DNA of 5,821 nt, from assembly GCA_947462175.1 (NCBI GenBank), contig CANHOE010000182.1, forward strand, positions 1 through 5,821. The letters run 5' to 3'. Positions 1 to 5,602 of this stretch are shown here, piece by piece. The translations under genes were made by a program, and so were the position numbers. The stretch is from Burkholderiales bacterium. GTDB lineage: Bacteria > Pseudomonadota > Gammaproteobacteria > Burkholderiales > Burkholderiaceae_C. Every line of letters begins with the position of its first letter. The stretch's first letter is position 1. The notes beneath the pieces are model-generated. The model made no database searches. It was not told where the DNA came from and saw only the letters and a list, made by a program, of their open reading frames with translations.

Positions 1-521
1 ATGCCCCACTTCATGAATTCATAGCGCTCCTGGTTGCGCTGGAACTCGAGCTTCATGTTCAGGTCGAGTGCCTTCTTGTTGCCGTAGTGGTCGACCATCA
101 CGCTGTGGTCGACAACCAGATCGACCGGCACCAGCGGCTCGATGGTCTTCGCGTTCTTGCCCATGGCGGCGGCGACGTTTCGCATCGCAGCCAGATCGGC
201 CAGCAGCGGCACACCGGTGAAGTCCTGCAGCACCACGCGGGCGACGACGAAGGGAATCTCGTCGCTGCGTTCGGCTTTGGGCTTCCAGTTGGCGAGCTGC
301 TCGACGTGGGCGGGAGTCACCTTCTTGCCGTCGCAGTTGCGCAGCACGGACTCCAGCACGATGCGCAGCGACACCGGCAGCCGCGCGACATTCGGGATCA
401 GCTTGGCCAGCGCCGGCAGCGAGTAGTAGCTGCCTTCGACGCCGCTGTCGGTGGTGAAGGTCTTCAGCGTCTTGGCGAATGCATGCTTGGGTGTCGTGGA
501 CTTGGCGGCAGTTCGGCTCAT
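1..521 (-). CDS. acnA: Aconitate hydratase AcnA, N-terminal 173 codons (cut by window edge)
   Basis: Aconitase interconverts citrate and isocitrate through cis-aconitate in the TCA cycle, using a [4Fe-4S] cluster in the cytoplasm. Only the N-terminal fifth is present; E. coli AcnA is about 890 residues, so the cluster cysteines lie outside the window. The visible part matches AcnA closely: YYSLP near residue 32, RLPVSLRIVLESVLRN at 47-62, the hallmark LQDFTGVP at 98-105 followed by DLAAMR, PLVPVDLVVDHSV at 129-141, and RNQERYEFMKWG at 162-173. These blocks are typical of AcnA and the related IRP1 family, and not of AcnB. The ATG at 521 is chosen because an AGGAG lies 5 bases upstream and the protein begins with a short variable leader before the first conserved block. 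The gene is divergent from sbcB, with a gap of about 55 bp. A 2-methylcitrate dehydratase of the AcnD type is a less likely alternative that the missing C-terminus would settle. Confidence 0.95.
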   Translation of the reverse strand, partial: MSRTAAKSTTPKHAFAKTLKTFTTDSGVEGSYYSLPALAKLIPNVARLPVSLRIVLESVLRNCDGKKVTPAHVEQLANWKPKAERSDEIPFVVARVVLQDFTGVPLLADLAAMRNVAAAMGKNAKTIEPLVPVDLVVDHSVMVDHYGNKKALDLNMKLEFQRNQERYEFMKWG

Positions 522-526
522 GAGGG

Positions 527-531
527 CTCCT
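527..531 (-). promoter_or_regulatory. Ribosome binding site of acnA
   Basis: On the minus strand AGGAG lies 5 bases before the ATG at 521. It is the clearest Shine-Dalgarno sequence in the window and it fixes the acnA start. The other starts in this window have weak or no such sequence. Confidence 0.75.
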
Positions 532-560
532 GGCGAGAGGGTGTGATGCGAATGTCGATC

Positions 561-589
561 ATTGTGGACGGGTGGTATGTTGCAGTCCA
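561..589 (-). promoter_or_regulatory. Candidate sigma70 promoter of acnA
   Basis: On the minus strand TGGACT (584-589, 4 of 6 matches to TTGACA) is followed after exactly 17 bases by CACAAT (561-566, 4 of 6 matches to TATAAT). Transcription would start near 554, giving an acnA leader of about 33 bases that contains the AGGAG ribosome binding site. The element overlaps the likely start codon of the divergent sbcB, so the two genes would compete for the same DNA. The match is only moderate and rests on inspection by eye. Confidence 0.25.
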
Positions 590-2046
590 TGGACCCGATC
601 ACCTTCTTCTGGCACGACTACGAAACCTTTGGCGTGGTGCCGCGCCGTGACCGCCCTGCGCAGTTCGCCGGGCTTCGCACCGATGCCGATCTGAACGAGA
701 TCGGCGAGCCGGTCACCTTGTACTGTCAGCCCGCGTCCGACACGCTGCCTGACCCCGAGAGCTGCCTGCTGACCGGCATCACCCCGCAGGTGTGCCTGGC
801 ACGCGGCGTACCCGAACACGCCTTCGCCGCAGCGATCGAGGCGGAACTGGCCAAGCCCGGCACCATAGGCGTCGGCTACAACTCCATCCGATTCGACGAC
901 GAGGTGACGCGCTTCCTGTTCTGGCGCAATCTGATCGACCCCTACGCCCGTGAATGGCAGAACCAGTGCGGCCGCTGGGATTTGCTGGACGTGGTGCGCT
1001 GCGCCTATGCCCTGCGGCCCGACGGCATCACCTGGCCCAAGCACGAAGACGGCCGGCTGTCGTTCAAGCTGGAACACCTGACCATGGCCAACGGCATCGC
1101 CCACGAAGCAGCGCACGATGCGCTGTCAGACGTGCGAGCTACCGTGGCGCTGGCTCGGCTCATCAAGGACAGGCAGCCCAAGCTGTGGGACTTCTGCCTG
1201 CGCCTGCGCAAGAAGGACGCCGTCATCGAGGAGATGGCCAATGCGCAGAAGGCGGGGCAGCCGTTCCTGCACGTGTCGGGCATGTACCCACCCGATCGCG
1301 GCTGCATCGCCGTCGTGTGGCCCCTGGCGCCGCACCCGACCAACAAGAACGAGGTCATCGTCTGGGATCTGGCCGAAGACCCGGGCCTGCTGCAGTCGCT
1401 GAACGCCGAGACGATCCGGCTGCGCATGTTCAGCCGCGCCGATGCGCTGCCCGAGGGCATGACGCGGCTGCCGATCAAGACGATTCACCTGAACAAGTCG
1501 CCGGTGGTGATCGGCAACCTGAAGACGCTCAGCCCCGAGATGGCCGCGCGCTGGGGCATCGACATCGCCCAGGCCAGAAAACATGCCGATGTGGCCGCTC
1601 ACCAGACCGCGCTGCTCGCCGGCTTGTGGCCCGAGGTGTTCGAGCGCCCGGCAATTGAAGGCCGGCCCGATGTCGATGAAGACCTTTACGGTGGCTTCGT
1701 CGGCAATGACGACCGCCGCCTGCTGCAGCGGCTGCGTGGGTTACCGCCGCAGACGCTCGCCGAGCAGCGCCCGGCGTTTGCCGACGAGCGATTGAGCGAA
1801 TTGCTGTTCCGCTACCGCGCCCGCAACTTCCCGCAGACGCTGACCGATGCCGAGCAGCAGCAGTGGCACGAGCACCGGGCGAGCCGGCTGCACGATGGTG
1901 TGGGCGCTGGCCTGACGCTGGCTGCGTTCTTCGAGCGCATCGACCAACTCGGTGAGACGCTGCCCGACCCTGATGACGAGCGCGCCCAGGGCATCCTGGG
2001 CGACCTGGTGGATTACGCGACCGAGATCGCGCCGGATCGGGACTGA
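577..2046 (+). CDS. sbcB: Exodeoxyribonuclease I (ExoI), DEDDh 3'-5' single-strand exonuclease
   Basis: ExoI digests single-stranded DNA processively from the 3' end, releasing 5'-mononucleotides. It acts in mismatch-repair excision and in trimming recombination intermediates, and in E. coli it binds the SSB tail. The 489-residue product is close to E. coli ExoI (475). All DEDDh catalytic residues are visible: Asp14 and Glu16 in HDYETFG, Asp107 in GYNSIRFDDEVTR, and His180 and Asp185 in AHDALSDV, each offset by one from E. coli D15, E17, D108, H181 and D186. RWDLLDVVRCAYALRP and the C-terminal LLFRYRARNFPQTL block are also typical of the family. The start is uncertain: ATG at 577 has a purine-rich GGACGGG just upstream and is preferred. 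TTG at 562 would add five residues that are not conserved. ATG at 589 would leave only nine residues before the catalytic HDYETFG. The gene is divergent from acnA and convergent with the pseudouridine synthase gene. Confidence 0.95.
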   Translation: MLQSMDPITFFWHDYETFGVVPRRDRPAQFAGLRTDADLNEIGEPVTLYCQPASDTLPDPESCLLTGITPQVCLARGVPEHAFAAAIEAELAKPGTIGVGYNSIRFDDEVTRFLFWRNLIDPYAREWQNQCGRWDLLDVVRCAYALRPDGITWPKHEDGRLSFKLEHLTMANGIAHEAAHDALSDVRATVALARLIKDRQPKLWDFCLRLRKKDAVIEEMANAQKAGQPFLHVSGMYPPDRGCIAVVWPLAPHPTNKNEVIVWDLAEDPGLLQSLNAETIRLRMFSRADALPEGMTRLPIKTIHLNKSPVVIGNLKTLSPEMAARWGIDIAQARKHADVAAHQTALLAGLWPEVFERPAIEGRPDVDEDLYGGFVGNDDRRLLQRLRGLPPQTLAEQRPAFADERLSELLFRYRARNFPQTLTDAEQQQWHEHRASRLHDGVGAGLTLAAFFERIDQLGETLPDPDDERAQGILGDLVDYATEIAPDRD

Positions 2047-2069
2047 CCGGCGTATCGGTCACGCCGATC
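2035..2069. terminator. Two-tier stem-loop at the sbcB stop, possible terminator between convergent genes
   Basis: An inner perfect 6-bp stem (TGACCG 2044-2049 with CGGTCA 2056-2061, loop GCGTAT) is enclosed by a second perfect 6-bp stem (GATCGG 2035-2040 with CCGATC 2064-2069). The asymmetric internal loop between them has 3 bases on one side and 2 on the other. The structure includes the sbcB stop codon TGA. It lies where convergent transcripts from sbcB and the rluF-like gene meet. No T-tract follows on either strand, so it is not a classical intrinsic terminator; it could instead protect the sbcB mRNA 3' end or give weak bidirectional termination. Confidence 0.4.
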
Positions 2070-2086
2070 GTGTGCAACTTTGCAAG

Positions 2087-3589
2087 TCACCCAAACACCT
2101 CATCCCCCCGCAGATACCGCCATTGCCCGACTGGCAGATCGCCCAGCATCACGCTGCCGATGCGCACGCGCTTGAGGCCCAGCACCTTCAGGCCGACGGC
2201 TTCGCACATCCGGCGGATCTGGCGCTTCTTGCCTTCTTGCAGCACGAAGCGCAGCTGGTCGTCGTTCTGCCATTCGACAACGGCCGGCTTCAGCGGCTCG
2301 CCGTCGAGTTCGAGGCCGTGGCGCAGCAGCGCCAGGTCGTCGGCCGACAGCTCGCTCGATGCTGGCCCGACGCCCAGCGGCCCGGCCACGCGCACCAGGT
2401 ATTCCTTCTCGATCTCGCTGTCCTCGCCGATCAGCTGCTTGGCGATGCGGCCGTCCTGCGTCAGCACCAGCAGGCCGGTCGAATCGATGTCGAGTCGGCC
2501 GGCGGGCACCAGGCTGCGCAGGTGTTCGCGGAGGAAGCGCGTGCCCGACTGGTCGCTGCCCCACTGGTTCTCGGGCTTGACCAGCACCACCGCCGGCTCG
2601 TAGCCGTCTTCGGCTTGGCCGCTGACGTAGCCGATCGGCTTGTGGATCAGCACGGTGACCTTCTGCGCCTGCTGGAACTTGGCCCGCGCATCGATGGTGA
2701 TGCGCTGATCGGGCAGCACGCGCGAGCCGAGCTCCTTGACCACATCGCCATCGACGCGAACCCAGCCCTTCTCGATCCATTCGTCGGCTTCACGTCGCGA
2801 GGCGAGGCCCAGTTCGCTCATGCGCTTCGAGAGGCGAAGGCTGCCGGGTGCTGCCTCCGCTTGGTGGTGGAAGGGGCCGCGCTCGTCGTCGTCGTCGTCA
2901 CGTACAGGCCGCGCCACATGGCGACGCTTGGGTTCGGCCGGGCGCTGCGCTGGCCGCTCCGGCGGGCGCTCGGCTGAGCGTTCAGAAGGTCGCGCGGGCG
3001 GGCTGAACGGGAAGCGCGGCGTGGCGATGATGGGTGGGCGGTCGACTTGGCGATCACGCGGGTCACGCGATTGCGGCGCCTGCGGCGGGGCGTCGCGATG
3101 GCGTGCGCTGGGGCGCGGCGGCGGACCGTCGCGCCGCTCTGGCATACGCTCACCGCGAGGGGCTGGCTGCGCATGGCGCCGATGCTCGGCCTGGCGGTCG
3201 TCCGGGCGCGGTGACCGGTCGGAGGGCGGCGCGCGCCGATGCTCGCTGCCACGGTCGGCGTCTGCTTGAAACGGTGCCCGTGCCGCGGGGCGCGCTGCAT
3301 CGCGAGGATGCTTGTCGAAGGGCGCGCGGGACGGTGGGCGGCTTGAAGGGTGAGAACCGGCGCGTGATGCGTTCGAACGAGGGTCTTTCTGCCGGTCGAA
3401 GCTCGCTTCGCGGGACCGCTCGGCGGGCTGATCCCTGGGCGCCTGCGCATCGCGCCTTGTGCGCTCGGCTTGCGCTTCGGCCAGCGTCGGGCGTCGTCGT
3501 ACCCCCATGCCAGCGCCGCGCACCGGGGCGCGCTCGGGGCGGGCAGCAGCGCCGGCCGTGTTCTTCGGTTTGATCTTCAGCGTGGCCAT
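2087..3589 (-). CDS. rluF: RluF-like 23S rRNA pseudouridine synthase with long Arg/Pro-rich N-terminal extension
   Basis: This enzyme isomerises uridine to pseudouridine in RNA. It belongs to the RsuA/RluB/RluE/RluF family, and E. coli RluF acts on 23S rRNA U2604. The 500-residue product has two halves. Residues 1 to about 250 are low-complexity, rich in Arg, Pro, Ala, Asp, Ser and His, with no recognisable fold. From about 252 an S4 RNA-binding domain begins (RLSKRMSELGLASRREADEWI), then the catalytic domain with GRLDIDSTGLL; the nucleophile is Asp367. IEKEYLVRV follows, and KKRQIRRMCEAVG lies near 454-466. RQIRRMCE and the ending LPVGQWRYLRGDE fit RluF better than RluB, whose equivalent is NREVRRLWE. 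E. coli RluF is about 290 residues, with its basic tail at the C-terminus, so the long N-terminal extension is notable. The start at 3589 (MATLKIKPK) is chosen because an upstream start at 3724 would overlap mutL. No strong Shine-Dalgarno is visible. The gene lies 59 bp downstream of mutL on the same strand. The exact target base is inferred from the subfamily only. Confidence 0.88.
   Translation of the reverse strand: MATLKIKPKNTAGAAARPERAPVRGAGMGVRRRPTLAEAQAERTRRDAQAPRDQPAERSREASFDRQKDPRSNASRAGSHPSSRPPSRAPFDKHPRDAARPAARAPFQADADRGSEHRRAPPSDRSPRPDDRQAEHRRHAQPAPRGERMPERRDGPPPRPSARHRDAPPQAPQSRDPRDRQVDRPPIIATPRFPFSPPARPSERSAERPPERPAQRPAEPKRRHVARPVRDDDDDERGPFHHQAEAAPGSLRLSKRMSELGLASRREADEWIEKGWVRVDGDVVKELGSRVLPDQRITIDARAKFQQAQKVTVLIHKPIGYVSGQAEDGYEPAVVLVKPENQWGSDQSGTRFLREHLRSLVPAGRLDIDSTGLLVLTQDGRIAKQLIGEDSEIEKEYLVRVAGPLGVGPASSELSADDLALLRHGLELDGEPLKPAVVEWQNDDQLRFVLQEGKKRQIRRMCEAVGLKVLGLKRVRIGSVMLGDLPVGQWRYLRGDEVFG
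2885..2899 (-). repeat. Five-unit GAC trinucleotide repeat encoding penta-aspartate
   Basis: Five perfect GAC codons in a row (GTC on the plus strand) encode Asp231-Asp235 of the pseudouridine synthase. They sit at the end of the basic extension, about 17 residues before the S4 domain. Slippage by whole units would keep the reading frame, so length variation between strains is possible. It is short and has no demonstrated function. Confidence 0.6.
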
Positions 3590-3612
3590 GCAGGTCCAGT
3601 CGGGGTGCGGAG

Positions 3613-3631
3613 AAAAGGGCGCCTCTCGGCG
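3613..3631 (-). terminator. Small GNRA-loop hairpin with T-run between mutL and rluF-like gene
   Basis: On the minus strand CGCC-GAGA-GGCG (3631 to 3620) forms a 4-bp GC stem capped by a GNRA-type tetraloop. It is followed by CCC and then TTTT (3616 to 3613). It sits in the 59-bp gap, 18 bases after the mutL stop. The stem is short for an intrinsic terminator, so at best it would attenuate read-through from mutL or mark an mRNA processing site. It may be chance in GC-rich DNA. Confidence 0.25.
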
Positions 3632-3648
3632 TTGAGGTGTGTAACGGG

Positions 3649-5493
3649 TCAGCGGCCGCGCCAGAACAGCGCGTCGAGTTCTCGTCGGGTGATTTGCCGC
3701 CAGGTGGGGCGGCCGTGGTTGCACTGGTCAGCGCGCTCGGTGCGCTCCATGTCGCGCAACAGCGCGTTCATCTCGTCCAGGCTCAAGGCCCGGTTGGCAC
3801 GCACCGCGCCATGGCAGGCCATGGTCGACAAAATCTCGTGCTGAGCACGCTGCACCACGCTGCTGGCCTCGTGCTCGGCCAGCTCGGCCAGCACGCTGCG
3901 CGCGAGTTCGATCACGTCGCCACCGGCCAGTGCCGCGGGCTGCGAGCGGATCGCCAGCACGGTGGGCGACAGCGGCGACACCTCCAGACCCAGCGTGTGC
4001 AGCGTGTCGGCATGCGCTTCGGCGGTGGCGATCTCGGCGGAGGTGGCGGCGAAGGTGGCCGGGATCAGCAGCGGCTGCGCATCGATGCGCGATGCCGCCA
4101 GGCTCGCCTTCAAGCGTTCGTAGACCACGCGTTCGTGCGCTGCATGCATGTCGACGATCACCAGGCCTTGCGCGTTCTCGGCCAGCACGTAGATGCCGGC
4201 GATCTGCGCGATCGCCTTGCCGAGCGGCCAGGCGCCGGGGGCGTGGTCTGCGGCGGCGAGAGAGGGCGCGACGGAGGTGTCATCTTGCCGCAGCACGTTC
4301 GCGACCCACGGTGCCTCGGGCTCACGCGCATGCAGCACCGTGGCCTGATGCAGGCTCAGCGCCACCTGGGCGCTGGTCGGTGTGTTGCCACGGAAGTCGG
4401 CGTGTGGAGCGGCTTGCCCGAAGGTGCTTCGAGCCATGCCGATGTCAATGCCAGTTGCACCGGTGCTTGGGGTCGCAATCGCCTCTGCCAGAGACGCCTC
4501 GACCGCCCGTCTCACCGTCTGGTGCACCTCGCGCGATTCGCGGAAGCGCACCTCGATCTTTGTCGGGTGCACGTTCACGTCGACGCGGTCGGGCGCGATG
4601 TCGATGAACAGCACATAGGCCGGCTGCCTTCCGCCGTGCAGCACGTCTTCATAGGCGCTGCGCACGCCGTGTGCGATCAGCTTGTCGCGCACGAAACGGC
4701 CATTGACGTAGACATATTGCAGGTCGGTGCGACTGCGCGCCGAGGCGGGCGTGCCGGCGCGACCGGTGATGCGCAGCACGCCGAGGTCCAGCGACACCGG
4801 TCGGCTGTCGGCGATGAATTCTGCTCCGAGCACATCGGCCAGTCGCGCGTCGGTGTCGGTTGGATCTGTCACCCGCCGCCACTGCTGCACCAGCTTGCCT
4901 TCATGCCACACCGCGAAGCTGACATCGGGCCGCGTGAGCGCATGGCGGCGAACCGCTTCTACGCAGTGCGCCAGCTCGGTGGCTTCGGTCTTCAGGAACT
5001 TGCGGCGCGCCGGCGTGCTGAAGAACAGCTCGCGCACCTCGACGCTGGTGCCCACGCCGCGGGCTGCCGGTGTGATCTCGCCCGAACGCGCATCGAGGCG
5101 GCGCGCCTGGGTGTCGTCAGTGCAGCGGCTGGCGATCGACACCTCGGCCACCGAAGATATGGCAGCCAGGGCTTCGCCGCGAAAGCCCATCGTCGCCACG
5201 TTCTCCAGATCGCCGAGCGATTCGATCTTGCTGGTCGCGTGGCGGCGCAGTGCCAGCGGCAGCTCGGCAGCGGGCAGGCCGTGGCCATCGTCCTCGACCA
5301 GCACCGCACGGATGCCACCGGCAATCAGCTTGACGGTGATTTCTCGCGCACCGGCGTCGAGCGCGTTGTCGACCAGTTCGCGCACCACCGACGCCGGCCG
5401 CTCGACCACTTCGCCGGCGGCGATCTGGCTGATCAGCTCATCGGGCAGTTCCCGGATCGGGCGGCGAGGTGTGTGGGGCCCACGGGCGTTCAT
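3649..5493 (-). CDS. mutL: DNA mismatch repair protein MutL, endonuclease-type
   Basis: MutL links mismatch recognition by MutS to strand incision and excision. The 614-residue product is full length. The N-terminal GHKL ATPase is complete: RELVDNALDAGA with Glu39 and Asn43, DDGHG at 68-72, ATSK at 86-89, GFRGEA at 103-108, then FFSTPARRKFLK. The transducer domain has YVNGRFVRDKLI and VDVNVHPTKIEVRF. A variable linker of roughly 80 residues follows. The C-terminal dimerisation domain carries QPLLIP at 473-478, matching the known beta-clamp-binding motif, and the metal-dependent endonuclease motif DMHAAHERVVYE at 448-459. It also has ACHGAVR (Cys560) and CNHGRP at 591-596. E. coli MutL lacks these nuclease motifs, so this protein should nick DNA itself and suggests MutH-independent repair. 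The ATG at 5493 starts just before the conserved IRELPDELISQIAAGEVVERP block; GTG at 5532 would add 13 unconserved residues. No Shine-Dalgarno is near the start. The gene probably heads a transcript that includes the rluF-like gene. Confidence 0.97.
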   Translation of the reverse strand: MNARGPHTPRRPIRELPDELISQIAAGEVVERPASVVRELVDNALDAGAREITVKLIAGGIRAVLVEDDGHGLPAAELPLALRRHATSKIESLGDLENVATMGFRGEALAAISSVAEVSIASRCTDDTQARRLDARSGEITPAARGVGTSVEVRELFFSTPARRKFLKTEATELAHCVEAVRRHALTRPDVSFAVWHEGKLVQQWRRVTDPTDTDARLADVLGAEFIADSRPVSLDLGVLRITGRAGTPASARSRTDLQYVYVNGRFVRDKLIAHGVRSAYEDVLHGGRQPAYVLFIDIAPDRVDVNVHPTKIEVRFRESREVHQTVRRAVEASLAEAIATPSTGATGIDIGMARSTFGQAAPHADFRGNTPTSAQVALSLHQATVLHAREPEAPWVANVLRQDDTSVAPSLAAADHAPGAWPLGKAIAQIAGIYVLAENAQGLVIVDMHAAHERVVYERLKASLAASRIDAQPLLIPATFAATSAEIATAEAHADTLHTLGLEVSPLSPTVLAIRSQPAALAGGDVIELARSVLAELAEHEASSVVQRAQHEILSTMACHGAVRANRALSLDEMNALLRDMERTERADQCNHGRPTWRQITRRELDALFWRGR

Positions 5494-5499
5494 CGACGC

Positions 5500-5505
5500 A
5501 TTGTA
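5500..5505 (-). promoter_or_regulatory. Candidate -10 element of mutL, very close to the start codon
   Basis: On the minus strand TACAAT (5 of 6 matches to TATAAT) ends 6 bases before the mutL ATG at 5493. With usual spacing, transcription would start at or beside the A of the ATG, giving a leaderless mRNA; this fits the absence of a ribosome binding site. No good -35 hexamer lies 16-18 bases upstream, which weakens the call. Confidence 0.3.
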
Positions 5506-5555
5506 GAAACCGCCCCCATCCCGGCACCCCACCGGTATCCGCGAAGTCGGTCACG

Positions 5556-5585
5556 GGCGCACTGCGCGAGGACGCAATGTGCGCC
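5556..5585. promoter_or_regulatory. Imperfect palindrome in the mutL-dedA divergent region, possible operator or hairpin
   Basis: GGCGCAC (5556-5562) is the exact inverse of GTGCGCC (5579-5585). An inner TGCG (5563-5566) pairs with CGCA (5573-5576), leaving loop CGAGGA and a 2-base AT bulge on one side. In total 11 base pairs fit within 30 bp. It lies just upstream of the CATAAT hexamer before dedA, where a -35 box would be. That suits a protein-binding operator better than a terminator, as neither flanking gene ends here. Its function is inferred from position only. Confidence 0.35.
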
Positions 5586-5588
5586 AAC

Positions 5589-5594
5589 CATAAT
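5589..5594 (+). promoter_or_regulatory. Candidate -10 element of dedA
   Basis: CATAAT matches 5 of 6 positions of TATAAT and ends 8 bases before the dedA ATG at 5603. Transcription would begin near 5601, leaving a leader of only one or two bases. No recognisable -35 hexamer is present at 16-18 bases; that space is occupied by the palindrome. No Shine-Dalgarno is visible before the ATG. Confidence 0.3.
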
Positions 5595-5602
5595 CATTTC
5601 CC

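Noticed and set aside
87..650. Plus-strand open frame of 187 codons antisense to acnA and running into sbcB
   Set aside because: It is His/Arg/Gly-rich and lies opposite a clearly conserved AcnA frame; it has no motif and no plausible ribosome binding site.
954..1658. Long alternative frames on both strands inside sbcB, including a 234-codon plus-strand frame
   Set aside because: The sbcB frame contains every ExoI catalytic motif in order. The alternatives are Arg/Ala-rich composition shadows.
2818..3450. A 210-codon alternative minus-strand frame inside the same extension, which could suggest a frameshift or a nested gene
   Set aside because: The main frame continues unbroken into a fully conserved S4 and catalytic domain; the alternative frame has no recognisable motif and ends without joining anything.
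2736..3573. Overlapping plus-strand open frames (2736-3269 and 3034-3573) opposite the pseudouridine synthase extension
   Set aside because: They are Arg/Gly/Ser-rich translations with no family resemblance. They arise because the Arg/Pro/Ala-rich codons on the other strand contain few complements of stop codons.
3590..3724. Upstream extension of the pseudouridine synthase frame to an ATG at 3724
   Set aside because: It would overlap the conserved 3' end of mutL (CNHGRP to the stop) and adds 45 residues with no conserved features. The start at 3589 is just after the mutL stop.
4139..4150. TGCATGCATG-like repeat, considered as an operator or uptake sequence
   Set aside because: It encodes the invariant Met-His-Ala of the MutL nuclease motif and does not recur elsewhere in the window.
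4727..5506. Plus-strand open frame of 259 codons antisense to the mutL ATPase domain
   Set aside because: It is Ser/Arg/Ala-rich with no recognisable domain, directly opposite the most conserved part of MutL.
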